This document shows, in pieces, positions 44,853 to 53,015 of a stretch of 64,000 bases of DNA. The notes beneath the pieces are model-generated. The model saw nothing but the letters and a program-made list of their open reading frames with translations. It did not search any database and had not been told where the DNA came from. Position 1 is the stretch's first letter. Each line of letters starts with the position of its first letter. Both the position numbers and the translations under genes were made by a program. The DNA lies in the NCBI GenBank assembly GCA_027627685.1, contig CP091241.1, positions 62,001-126,000 of the forward strand, written 5' to 3'. This stretch comes from Hyphomonadaceae bacterium ML37 (GTDB taxonomy: Bacteria > Pseudomonadota > Alphaproteobacteria > Caulobacterales > Maricaulaceae).

Positions 44853-47627
44853 TCAGTGCGCCTGACCCCAGGTGGCGCCCGCGCGTGCGTCGACCTCCAG
44901 CGGCACGGACAGCACCACGGCGGGCGCGGCGGCCTGGCTCATGACCTGGCCCGCCAGCGCGATCAGGGCTCCGGCTTCGCTCTCCGGGACCTCGAACACC
45001 AGCTCGTCATGGACCTGCAGCAGCATGCGGGCGCTCAGGCCCGCCTGCGCGATGGCGGCGTCCATGCGCGCCATGGCCCGGCGGATGATGTCGGCGGCGG
45101 CGCCCTGAATGGGCGCGTTGATGGCCTGACGCTCGGCGAACTGGCGCATGGCCGGGTTCTTGTCGCGAATGCCGGGCAGGTGGATGCGGCGGCCAAACAA
45201 GGTCTCCACATAGGCGCGGTCGCGCGCCTCGCGCTTCATCGCCTCCATATAGTCGGCGATGCCGGGGAACTTCTTGAAATAGCTGTCGATATAGGTCTTC
45301 GCCTCGTCGCGCGAAATGCCCAGATTATTGGCGAGGCCAAAGGCGGAAATGCCATAGATAATGCCGAAATTGATGGCCTTGGCATTGCGCCGCACCATCG
45401 GGTCCATGCCCTCGATGGGCACGCCGAACATTTCCGACGCGGTCATGGCGTGGATGTCCTGCCCGGCCCGGAACGCGTCTTTCAGCGCCTCCACCCCGGC
45501 GATATGGGCGAGCAGCCTGAGCTCGATCTGGGAATAATCCGCCGCCACGATCACATGGCCGGGCTCGGCCACAAAGGCCTCGCGGATCTTGCGGCCCTCC
45601 TCGGTGCGGATCGGGATGTTCTGCAGATTGGGCTCCGAGCTCGACAATCGCCCGGTGGAGGTCGCCGCCAACGAGAAGCTGGTGTGCACCCGGCCTGTGA
45701 CCGGGTTGATCGCCTCTTTCAGCGCATCGGAATAGGTGGATTTCAGCTTGGCGAACTGACGCCAGGTCAAGAGCGCGCGCGGCAAGGCGTGACCGGCGGC
45801 GGCCAGCTCTTCGAGCACGGCGGCGTCGGTGGACCAGGCGCCGGATTTGGTCTTTTTGCCCCCGGGCAGGCCCATATCGCCGAACAAAATATCGCCGATC
45901 TGCTTGGGGCTGCCGGGATTGAAGCGCGTGCCCGCCGCCTCAAACGCCGCGTCTTCAGCCTCGGCCATTTTCTGGGCGAACACCGAGGAGAGGCGCGAGA
46001 GCTGGGCCACATCCACCTTGACGCCGTGAAGCTCCATGCGCGCCAGCACCGCCGGCAGGGGCCGCTCCAGGGTTTCATACACAGTGGCGAGACCGCCCGT
46101 GGCCAGGGCGGGTTTGAGAATCTCCCACAGGCGCAAGGTCACGTCCGCGTCCTCGGCGGCGTACTGCGTGGCGGTTTTCAGATCGATATCGGCGAAGGAT
46201 TTCTGCGCCTTGCCGGTCCCGCACACCTCCTTGAAGCTCATGGGCTTATGGCCGAGATGCAGCTCGGACAGTTCGTCCATGCCGTGGCCGTGCAGCCCGC
46301 TATGCTGGACGTAGGACAGAAGCATCGTGTCGTCGATCGGCGACGGGAACACGCCATAGCGCGCGAACACCGCCAGATCGTATTTGAAGTTCTGGCCGAC
46401 TTTCAGGATGGCGGGGTCTTCCAGCAGAGGCTTGAGCCGCCCCAGCGCATCGGCTTCAGAGAGTTGTTTTGGGCGCCCGCCGCCGTCTGCGAGGTCGCCG
46501 CCCAGATGGTTCAGCGGGATGTAGCAGGCTTCACCCGGCCGCACCGCCAGCGAGATGCCCACCAGCCGGGCCGCGCTGGCGGACAGCGCATCGGTCTCCA
46601 CGTCTACGGCGATGACACGGGCGGCGCGGGCTCTGGCGATCCAGGTGTCGAGCTCTTCAACAGTCTGGACGGTTTTGTAGGACGAACGATTGATCGGCGC
46701 GGTGGCGTCACCGGTTTCGTCGGCGGGGCCGGCGCCCAGCGCTTCCTCGATCCGGCGGGTCAGCGTGCGGAACTCCATGGTGCGCAGGAAGCTCAGCAGG
46801 CGCTCGCCATCGGGCTCGGCGGCGCCGAAGGCATCCAGGCCTGTCTCCACATCCACATCGACTTTAAGCGTCACCAGCTCGCGCGACAGGCGGGCATTGT
46901 CGGCATGCTCGATCAGGGATTCGCGGCGCTTGGGCTGTTTGATCTCTTCGGCGCGCGCCAGCAGCGTGTCGAGATCTCCGTATTCTTCGATCAGCTGGGC
47001 GGCGGTCTTGATGCCGATCCCCGGCACGCCGGGCACATTGTCCACGCTGTCGCCGGCCAGCGATTGCACATCGATGACCTTTTCCGGCGGCACACCGAAT
47101 TTCTCGATCACTTCTTCGCGCCCGATGCGGCGCACCTTCATGGGGTCCAGCATCGTCACCTGGTCATTGACCAGCTGCATCAGATCCTTGTCGGACGAGG
47201 CCACGGTGACGCGCGCGCCGGCTTCGGCAGCGAGGCGGGCATAGGTGGCGATGAGATCGTCGGCCTCGAACCCGTCCATCTCGATGGAGGGCAGGCTGAA
47301 CGCCTGCGTGGCCTCGCGGATCAACGCAAATTGCGGGACCAGATCCTCGGGCGGTTCGGGCCGGTTGGCCTTGTAGCCGTCATAGAGCGCATTGCGGAAC
47401 GTGGTGGCCGAATGATCGAAAATCACCGCCAGATGGGTGGGCGCATCCTCGCCGCGCAGATCATTCAGAAGCTTCCACACCATGGCGCAAAAGCCCTGCA
47501 CCGCCCCCACGGGCAGGCCGTCGGTGCGGGTCAGGGCGGGCAGGGCGTGATAGGCGCGGAAGATGAACCCCGACCCGTCCACCAGATAGACATGGGACTG
47601 GGCGTCAACGGGGCGGGTCACGGCCAT
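44853..47627 (-). CDS. polA: DNA polymerase I
   Basis: Repair and Okazaki-fragment polymerase of 924 residues. The 5'-3' exonuclease domain (VYLVDGSGFIFRAYHAL, VIFDHSATTFRNALYDGYKANRPEPP, DGFEADDLIATYA) is followed by a 3'-5' exonuclease domain with an intact D-x-E (VIAVDVETDAL) and the polymerase domain: motif A VIVAADYSQIELRLLAHI, O-helix MVRRNAKAINFGIIYGISAFGL and motif C LLQVHDELVFEVP. Proofreading therefore appears active. It precedes hrcA by 74 bp. Confidence 0.98.
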   Translation of the reverse strand: MAVTRPVDAQSHVYLVDGSGFIFRAYHALPALTRTDGLPVGAVQGFCAMVWKLLNDLRGEDAPTHLAVIFDHSATTFRNALYDGYKANRPEPPEDLVPQFALIREATQAFSLPSIEMDGFEADDLIATYARLAAEAGARVTVASSDKDLMQLVNDQVTMLDPMKVRRIGREEVIEKFGVPPEKVIDVQSLAGDSVDNVPGVPGIGIKTAAQLIEEYGDLDTLLARAEEIKQPKRRESLIEHADNARLSRELVTLKVDVDVETGLDAFGAAEPDGERLLSFLRTMEFRTLTRRIEEALGAGPADETGDATAPINRSSYKTVQTVEELDTWIARARAARVIAVDVETDALSASAARLVGISLAVRPGEACYIPLNHLGGDLADGGGRPKQLSEADALGRLKPLLEDPAILKVGQNFKYDLAVFARYGVFPSPIDDTMLLSYVQHSGLHGHGMDELSELHLGHKPMSFKEVCGTGKAQKSFADIDLKTATQYAAEDADVTLRLWEILKPALATGGLATVYETLERPLPAVLARMELHGVKVDVAQLSRLSSVFAQKMAEAEDAAFEAAGTRFNPGSPKQIGDILFGDMGLPGGKKTKSGAWSTDAAVLEELAAAGHALPRALLTWRQFAKLKSTYSDALKEAINPVTGRVHTSFSLAATSTGRLSSSEPNLQNIPIRTEEGRKIREAFVAEPGHVIVAADYSQIELRLLAHIAGVEALKDAFRAGQDIHAMTASEMFGVPIEGMDPMVRRNAKAINFGIIYGISAFGLANNLGISRDEAKTYIDSYFKKFPGIADYMEAMKREARDRAYVETLFGRRIHLPGIRDKNPAMRQFAERQAINAPIQGAAADIIRRAMARMDAAIAQAGLSARMLLQVHDELVFEVPESEAGALIALAGQVMSQAAAPAVVLSVPLEVDARAGATWGQAH

Positions 47628-47733
47628 GGTCAGGCTCCGGCTGGCTCTTGCATGAGAGCCGCCAAGCTAGGCCCCGCCGCTTGCCGGGGCAATGCGCGAG
47701 CGGCGCCCGCAAGCGCCCTGGCACGGCTTGCCG

Positions 47734-48015
47734 TCAGGCATGGGCGAACAGATCACCTTGCGGCGCGGACGCACGGGGCGTGCGGGTCAACGTGCGCACG
47801 GGCGGCGGCGCCACCACGGGCTCGGCGTTGGACAGGGTCAGGCCCAGCTCGCTTGCCTTGGCGCGGATGGCGCTGTCAGGGCGGCCGAGGCGCAGGCTGA
47901 TCAGGCGGACGGGGGCGCCGTCGCGCGCCAGCGTGCGCAGCCTGGCGAGATCCTCGCCTCGCCAGCGCGTGCCGGCATTGCGGGCGTAACCATTGGTATG
48001 AGGGGCGTAGCGCAT
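47734..48015 (-). CDS. Small putative DNA-binding protein, probable SOS gene
   Basis: Basic protein of 93 residues that I do not recognise by name. The N-terminal two thirds form a possible HTH/SANT-like fold: RWRGEDLARLRTLARDGAPVRLISLRLGRPDSAIRAKASELGLTL (about residues 20-64), resembling segments of proteins that read GR-x-x-SAIRAKA helices. The C-terminus is Pro/Ala-rich. Two LexA-type boxes lie within 72 bp upstream, so DNA-damage control is likely. Start ATG 48015 (MRYAPHTNG) is chosen; ATG 48054 would run into the boxes. Confidence 0.68.
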   Translation of the reverse strand: MRYAPHTNGYARNAGTRWRGEDLARLRTLARDGAPVRLISLRLGRPDSAIRAKASELGLTLSNAEPVVAPPPVRTLTRTPRASAPQGDLFAHA

Positions 48016-48016
48016 G

Positions 48017-48041
48017 GTTCTGCTCCTTCCATGAGCAGAAC
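48017..48041. promoter_or_regulatory. Inverted repeat at the start of the SOS-type gene
   Basis: Perfect 9-bp arms GTTCTGCTC (48017-48025) and GAGCAGAAC (48033-48041) with a 7-base spacer, directly upstream of the ATG of the gene at 47734-48015. The right arm overlaps the first base group of a LexA-like box. It may be a leader hairpin over the ribosome site or part of the operator. Confidence 0.55.
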
Positions 48042-48052
48042 ATAGGCGGAAC
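48038..48052 (-). promoter_or_regulatory. LexA-type SOS box 1
   Basis: GAAC (48038-48041), seven bases, GAAC (48049-48052); on the minus strand this is GTTC-N7-GTTC, the alphaproteobacterial LexA site. It lies about 25-37 bp upstream of the start of the small putative DNA-binding protein. Confidence 0.7.
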
Positions 48053-48071
48053 ATGGCCGCCTGTCAAGGAT

Positions 48072-48086
48072 GTTCCTTTAATGTTC
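48072..48086 (+). promoter_or_regulatory. LexA-type SOS box 2
   Basis: GTTC (48072-48075), seven bases, GTTC (48083-48086), again a perfect match to the alphaproteobacterial LexA consensus, in inverted orientation to box 1 and 20 bp from it. The two boxes flank the likely promoter of the gene at 47734-48015. Confidence 0.7.
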
Positions 48087-48121
48087 CGGTTTTCGCCCTT
48101 CGCCCGCGCGCCCGGAACGCC

Positions 48122-48589
48122 TTACCAGGACCCGCTGTTTTCCATGCTCGCCCAGGGCTCGGCCGGCGCCAGCTTCTCGCCGCGCTGGAGAAGCTCGATG
48201 GAGATGCCGTCGGGGCTGCGCACAAAGGCCATATGCCCGTCGCGCGGGGGGCGGCTGATGACATAGCCCAGGCTCTGCAGCCGGGCGCACAGCGCATAGA
48301 TATCCGCCACGCGGAAGGCCAGATGGCCGAAATTGCGCCCGCCTTTATAGTCTTCAGCGTCCCAGTTATGGGTGAGCTCGATCATCGGAATGCCGGCGGG
48401 CACCGGCCCTTCGGTCAGGTCCACCGGCCCGGCGCGGGCGATATCGTCCGCCGACGCCAGGAAGATCAGCGTGAAACGCCCGGCCTCGCTCTCCTTGCGG
48501 CGCACTTCCTTGAGGCCCAGCCCGTCGCAATAAAAATGCAGGGACGCATCCACATCACGGATGCGCACCATGGCGTGCAGGTATTCCAT
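48122..48589 (-). CDS. gloA: Lactoylglutathione lyase (glyoxalase I)
   Basis: VOC-fold enzyme of 155 residues that converts the methylglyoxal-glutathione hemithioacetal to S-lactoylglutathione. Two VOC halves are visible: MVRIRDVDASLHFYCDGLGLKEVRRKE, then IPMIELTHNWDAEDYKGGRNFGHLAFRVADIYALCARL and FVRSPDGISIELLQRGE, with the metal-binding His and Glu. The start ATG 48589 (MEYLHAM) is preferred because AGGAG lies six bases upstream; ATG 48595 overlaps it. It is 11 bp downstream of the membrane protein gene. Confidence 0.92.
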   Translation of the reverse strand: MEYLHAMVRIRDVDASLHFYCDGLGLKEVRRKESEAGRFTLIFLASADDIARAGPVDLTEGPVPAGIPMIELTHNWDAEDYKGGRNFGHLAFRVADIYALCARLQSLGYVISRPPRDGHMAFVRSPDGISIELLQRGEKLAPAEPWASMENSGSW

Positions 48590-48600
48590 ATCCATCTCCT

Positions 48601-49197
48601 CTAGCGGGCTGCGTCCGTCCGGCTGTCTTCATCGCCGTCGTCACCGGCTTCATAATCATCGGGCCGGGCGCGGCGCGCCCATTTGGGCCGGCGCCGCCAG
48701 CCGGTCTCTTCCGGGATCGGCTCGCCCCGCGCCCGGGCCAGCGCATGGGTCCAGGGTTCCGGCGCCCGGCGCCAATAGGCGCGCGCCACCGCCCCGGCGA
48801 TCACCGCAAGAATGGCGATGGCCCCGAAGAACAGCGAGAACTGATAGACATAGCCGATGGGCCCGCCCCATTCGGGCGCCCCGAGCGCGCGCCAGACCAA
48901 CTCATAGGCCGAGCCTGATATGGTCAGCGCCACGGGCGTCACCACCAGCGCGGCGCCCGCTGCAATGGCGGCGTAGAGCGCCCAGCGCGGCTGGAAGCTG
49001 GTGACATACAGCGATGTAAAGTCCGCCTCGCTCAGGCCCGCCACGCTGCCCGGCCTGTCGCGCAGGCGCCCGGCATATTCGGCCCGGGCATCAGCGGCGA
49101 GGGCGCGCACGGCCAGACCCCAGCGCACGAGACACACAAGGATGAAGACCGCAATGGCGGCGGCGATGAAGAGCAGTCCGGGATTGATATCGGTCAT
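48601..49197 (-). CDS. Uncharacterised membrane protein
   Basis: Protein of 198 residues with four predicted TM segments (about 8-28, 72-94, 116-135 region and a weak fourth), a soluble loop (RLRDRPGSVAGLSEADFTSLYVTSFQPRW) and a charged C-terminal tail rich in Arg, Asp and Glu. I do not recognise a family. It shares the strand and spacing with gloA and is probably co-transcribed with it. Confidence 0.78.
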   Translation of the reverse strand: MTDINPGLLFIAAAIAVFILVCLVRWGLAVRALAADARAEYAGRLRDRPGSVAGLSEADFTSLYVTSFQPRWALYAAIAAGAALVVTPVALTISGSAYELVWRALGAPEWGGPIGYVYQFSLFFGAIAILAVIAGAVARAYWRRAPEPWTHALARARGEPIPEETGWRRRPKWARRARPDDYEAGDDGDEDSRTDAAR

Positions 49198-49206
49198 GGG
49201 GGCGTT

Positions 49207-50085
49207 TTAGCGCCTTGCGGCCTCATAGGCGAGCATGGCGCGCTTGCGCTCGATCCCCCAGTGATAGCCTGTCAGGCGCCCATCGCCCGCCAGCACCCGG
49301 TGACACGGGATCAGCCAGCTGACCGGATTGGCCCCCACCGCCGCGCCCACCGCCCGGCTGGCGGCTGGCGTGCAGACCTCGCGGGCGATATCGCCATAGC
49401 TCACCGTGCACCCGGACGGGATGCGCAGCAGCGCGCGCCAGACCTGACGGCGCCAGGGCGTGCCATAGAGCGCCAGCGGCAGGGCCGCCTCACCCGCCCG
49501 CGCATCGAATATCCGCCCCGCCCAGTCGGCAGCCAGCGCGTCATCACGTTCAAACCGTGCGCCGGGATAGCGCGCCGCCAGATCGGCGAAAGCGTCGTCC
49601 GTCCCGTCCGGCGACGCAAAGGCCAGCGCCGACAGGCCGCGCGGCGCGATGAGAAACACGCCCGCTCCGAACGGCGTCAGCGCCTGCCCCCAGCGAAAAC
49701 TCAGGCCGGTCCCGCCCGCCTTGGCCTCGCCCGGCGTCACGGCCTCTTCGGCGATGAACACGTCATGCAGGCGCGACGGGCCGGACAGGCCGGTCTCCAG
49801 CGCTGCATCCAGCACGCTGGCCCCGTCCACCAGCAGGCGCCGCGCGCTGGCATGGGTCAGGGCCTGGACGAAGCGCTTGGGGCTCGCCCCGGTCCACCGG
49901 GTGAAGACGCGCTGGAAATGGCCGGGCGACAGGCCCGCGGCGGCAGCCGCGGCAGCCAGGTCCGGCTGGTCGCGCCAGTGGGCGCTGAGAAAATCCAGCG
50001 CCGCGACAATGCGCGGATAGTCGCGCGCCCGCTCGTCCAGCGGGGCGGGCGCGTCTGGGCGGAAGTGGGCACGGGAATCGCTCAT
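49207..50085 (-). CDS. AraC-type HTH fused to methylated-DNA-protein cysteine methyltransferase
   Basis: Ada-related protein of 292 residues. An AraC-type HTH (about 25-105; ALDFLSAHWRDQPDLAAAAAAAGLSPGHFQRVFTRWTGASPKRFVQ) precedes the MGMT domain whose acceptor Cys lies in NPVSWLIPCHRVLAGDGRLTGYHWGIERK. The N-terminal Ada zinc domain with its phosphotriester-accepting Cys is absent, so this protein should repair O6-alkylguanine but not sense methyl phosphotriesters as E. coli Ada does. Start ATG 50085 (MSDSRAHFRPD). It follows the membrane protein gene. Confidence 0.92.
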   Translation of the reverse strand: MSDSRAHFRPDAPAPLDERARDYPRIVAALDFLSAHWRDQPDLAAAAAAAGLSPGHFQRVFTRWTGASPKRFVQALTHASARRLLVDGASVLDAALETGLSGPSRLHDVFIAEEAVTPGEAKAGGTGLSFRWGQALTPFGAGVFLIAPRGLSALAFASPDGTDDAFADLAARYPGARFERDDALAADWAGRIFDARAGEAALPLALYGTPWRRQVWRALLRIPSGCTVSYGDIAREVCTPAASRAVGAAVGANPVSWLIPCHRVLAGDGRLTGYHWGIERKRAMLAYEAARR

Positions 50086-50101
50086 GGCGGCAAACTGCCC
50101 G

Positions 50102-50674
50102 TCAGGCCGGGGCGCCGCCACCTGATTCTTGCGCGTCCGGGACAATATCGGGGCGGCGCGCCGCCTCCAGCGCTTCACGCACGGCGGCGGCCAGGCCCTC
50201 GCGCTCTTTGGGCGACAGCATGGCGCCAATAATCAGCGTCTTGCCCATGGCGGTGAGATGGGCCTGCACATCAGGCTCGCCCGCCCCGGCTACATTCACC
50301 CGCGTCCAGGCGCTGGGCAGGCGGAACCAGGTCTGGTGGCCGGTGGGATAGCGCCGCCCGACGCGGATTTCACGGCGGGTGATCTCGATGGTCTCCAGCC
50401 GCCGCCCGTCCCGGTAGGAGATGCGGAAAGCCAGCCAGACCAGCAGCACGTCCAGCCCGAAAAAGCCCAGCACCGGCCACGCGCCCGCCATCATGAAGGC
50501 GATCCCGGCGGTGAAGCTGACCAGCGCGATGGCGCCCATCAGCACATAGAAGCCGGTATTGGGCAAAGAGCGGTTGGGCCGGACTTCCGCGTTGAACACA
50601 AGCGGCTCGTCCGCCCCCAGGGGCGGAGGCGCGGCCTCGGCGGGCCAGGTTTCATAGATGCGGCGTTGATCCAT
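50102..50674 (-). CDS. DUF2244 membrane protein
   Basis: Protein of 190 residues with two TM segments (about 45-90; GFYVLMGAIALVSFTAGIAFMMAGAWPVLGFFGLDVLLVW), preceded by a short charged part (LVFNAEVRPNRSLP) and followed by a soluble C-terminus (RREIRVGRRYPTGHQTWFRLPSAWTRV). This matches DUF2244, an alphaproteobacterial membrane family of unknown function. Start ATG 50674 (MDQRRIYETWP). It lies 16 bp upstream of the Ada-like gene. Confidence 0.9.
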   Translation of the reverse strand: MDQRRIYETWPAEAAPPPLGADEPLVFNAEVRPNRSLPNTGFYVLMGAIALVSFTAGIAFMMAGAWPVLGFFGLDVLLVWLAFRISYRDGRRLETIEITRREIRVGRRYPTGHQTWFRLPSAWTRVNVAGAGEPDVQAHLTAMGKTLIIGAMLSPKEREGLAAAVREALEAARRPDIVPDAQESGGGAPA

Positions 50675-50893
50675 GGGCCTCCAGAATAGGGCGATAGGGC
50701 GCCAACGCACAGAGGCTGCGGCCACGCGCCTCAGGCCGCTTTCCACAGCGCGGTTGGACCACTGCATCCTGCACGCAATATGAACGCACACGCCTTTCTC
50801 GCGCCAAAATCAGCGGTGAAACTTGATTTCATGGCGACCGGGAGCAGTTTGACGCATCTTCGGTCGCGTCCCACTTTGATCAGGCCTGATGCC

Positions 50894-51691
50894 ATGACCC
50901 TGTCCGCCCTTCTGACCGCCACTGCGCTGAGCGCCGCCGTATTTGCAGCCGGAGCGCCGCCTGCGCCTCTGGCGCCGCGCGCCTCCGCCCCGGTGGAATC
51001 GCCCGCTGAAGCCGCGAGCGCCGAACGCGGCTCTTATGTTTATGTGGCTCAACCAGACCCGTCTTCGGACGCCATCGTGCCCTTGCCGTCCGGCGAGGAG
51101 GCGACGGGCGCCGAACAGCGCGCTCACAGCGTCGCCCGGGCCGAAGCCTGGTTTGAGGGCCTCACCACCCTGCGCGCGCGCTTTGAGCAGATTGCGCCCG
51201 ACGGCACGCTGACCACAGGCGATGTGGCGCTGAGCAAGCCCGGCCGGGCGCGTTTCGCCTATGACGCGCCCACGCCCATGCTGATGGTGGCCGACGGGTC
51301 GACTGTGGCCATCGCCGATTTCGACCTGGAGACCATTGACCGCGCGCCCATCGCGTCCACGCCGCTGCGCTACGTGCTGGGGGCCGGTCCGGCCCTGAGC
51401 GAAACCGGCGCCGTGACCGATGCCGGCCACAGCCGCGGGCGGCTCTACATCACCCTCAACGATCCCGATGGCGAAACCGATGTGCGCCTGACCCTGGTGT
51501 TCGAGGATCCGGACCCCGGCCTGCCGGCCGAAACCCTGCAGCTGGCCGGCTGGTACGCGGTGGACGCCATGGGCGGCCTGACCGAAGTGCTGCTCAGCGA
51601 TGTGGAGACCGGCGTCAATCTGGAGCCGCGCCTGTTCGTGCTCGACGACGAAGACGTCATCCCCGACCGCCGCCGCGGCCGGCGCCGCTAG
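50894..51691 (+). CDS. lolA: Outer-membrane lipoprotein carrier protein LolA
   Basis: Periplasmic chaperone of 265 residues that ferries lipoproteins to the outer membrane. A signal peptide (about 1-20) and a Pro/Ala-rich spacer of about 60 residues, longer than usual, precede the LolA fold: GLTTLRARFEQIAPDGTLTTGDVALSKPGRARFAYDAPTPMLMVADGSTVAIADFDLETIDR. The strand pattern continues to LEPRLFVLDDED. Start ATG 50894 chosen over 50780 because the earlier residues look like non-coding sequence. Overlaps the convergent acyltransferase stop by 4 bp. Confidence 0.9.
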   Translation: MTLSALLTATALSAAVFAAGAPPAPLAPRASAPVESPAEAASAERGSYVYVAQPDPSSDAIVPLPSGEEATGAEQRAHSVARAEAWFEGLTTLRARFEQIAPDGTLTTGDVALSKPGRARFAYDAPTPMLMVADGSTVAIADFDLETIDRAPIASTPLRYVLGAGPALSETGAVTDAGHSRGRLYITLNDPDGETDVRLTLVFEDPDPGLPAETLQLAGWYAVDAMGGLTEVLLSDVETGVNLEPRLFVLDDEDVIPDRRRGRRR

Positions 51692-52827
51692 GACCGCGGC
51701 TTCAGCCCGAACCAGACCCGCAAGGGGCCGGTGCGCTCAGCGGCCAGTGCAAAGACGATCGAGCCCAGAAGCGTCGCCCCAGCCACCAGCGTGAACTCCG
51801 CGACCGCGCCAAGGCGCAAGCCTGCCGATGTGACCCAGTATATCGCCGTCACCGTGATGGTCTGGTGGATGAGATAGACCGGAAATATCAGGGCGCTCAT
51901 GCGCTGCAGGACCGGCCCGCTGCGGCGCACCAGACGGCGCGCCAGCCATAACAGGGCGAGAATCACCCACCATGCATAGGCGAGCCGGAGGGCGCGCCAG
52001 CCCGCGGCCTGAAGCGGCTGGGCGGCGATCACATCCCAGTTCTGCCAGACCACAGTCAGCGCCGCCCCGGCGGCAAGGCACAAGGCGCCCGCCGCCGGGC
52101 CGATCCGGTCCACCGCCCGCCAGGCGGAGTGCGAGCGGGCGATGGCGATTCCATAGAGGACAAAGGTCAGGCTGAAGGCGTGGGTCGCCCAGTCATTCAC
52201 CAGATCATGGGTGACGGGAAAGAATTCCGAGAGGGTAAAGCGGATGAGGAGGAGCGGCGCAATCGGCGCCATGAGCATCACCCACCCGGCGCGCCGTCCT
52301 GTGAGCCAGGAATCCAGCGCGCGGGCGCCCGCCCGGCTGAGCATCGCGATCACCGGCGCCAGCGCCAGTGCATAGACCGCCAGATAGGCGACGAACCACA
52401 TATGGTTCCAAGTCGGGGTGATGATGGAGAACCCGCCCTGGAATGACAGATAGCGCGCCCAGAAAATGAGATATCCCGCCTCGATCTCGCCCGACTGGCG
52501 CAGCTCGCCATAGGCCTGGGGGACCACGATCACGGCCATGGCGAGGAGCAGCGGCGCCAGCAAACGCGCTGCGCGGTCGCGCGCAAACCCGGCGGCGCCG
52601 AGCTTTGCGTGTAGGCTGGCCATCGCCACGCCGGAGATGAAGAACAAGAGGGGCAGGCGCCAGGGGCTGGACAGCGCCATCACAGATTCCAGCACGGGCC
52701 CGGCATAGACGCTCTTCACGTGCCAGTCCCAGGTCACGTATCCCATGCCTGTGTGATAAAAAATCAGGACGGCGAAGGCGAAGACGCGCAAGGCGTCGAG
52801 ATCAGGTCTGCGCTCTGGCGGCGTCAT
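51688..52827 (-). CDS. Membrane acyltransferase (acyltransferase 3 family)
   Basis: Polytopic inner-membrane protein of 379 residues with about ten TM segments. The N-terminus RPDLDALRVFAFAVLIFYHTGMGYVTWDWHVKS and LPLLFFISGVAMASL are the acyltransferase-3 hallmarks, including the catalytic-type His in FYHTG. Members O-acylate surface sugars or lipids. Its start is divergent from the membrane LytTR regulator with a 188-bp spacer, an arrangement that I have seen in related genomes and which suggests a regulatory link. The substrate is unknown. Confidence 0.88.
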   Translation of the reverse strand: MTPPERRPDLDALRVFAFAVLIFYHTGMGYVTWDWHVKSVYAGPVLESVMALSSPWRLPLLFFISGVAMASLHAKLGAAGFARDRAARLLAPLLLAMAVIVVPQAYGELRQSGEIEAGYLIFWARYLSFQGGFSIITPTWNHMWFVAYLAVYALALAPVIAMLSRAGARALDSWLTGRRAGWVMLMAPIAPLLLIRFTLSEFFPVTHDLVNDWATHAFSLTFVLYGIAIARSHSAWRAVDRIGPAAGALCLAAGAALTVVWQNWDVIAAQPLQAAGWRALRLAYAWWVILALLWLARRLVRRSGPVLQRMSALIFPVYLIHQTITVTAIYWVTSAGLRLGAVAEFTLVAGATLLGSIVFALAAERTGPLRVWFGLKPRS

Positions 52828-53015
52828 CACGGGCTCCGGAAGTGTCAGCGACGATAATCTGCCCCGCGGCGCCGCCCCGGTCGCGCCCCCGGGGACAGGC
52901 GCCAGCCCGGCGTGACGGGCGGCGGCGGCTGACGCCGCTATCCGGGACGAAACGCCGCACTCAGGGGATGAACGCCACTGGCGCGCGTTGCGCCGTCGCG
53001 GCACACTGTGGCGCC

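Noticed and set aside
44856-47900. Plus-strand open frame of over 1000 codons
   Set aside because: It is the antisense shadow of polA. High GC content depletes stop codons; no motif or ribosome site supports it.
52842-53015. Longer N-terminus of the LytTR gene
   Set aside because: The extra 58 residues are Arg/Pro-rich and lie in the divergent promoter region; ATG 53016 fits the TM start better.
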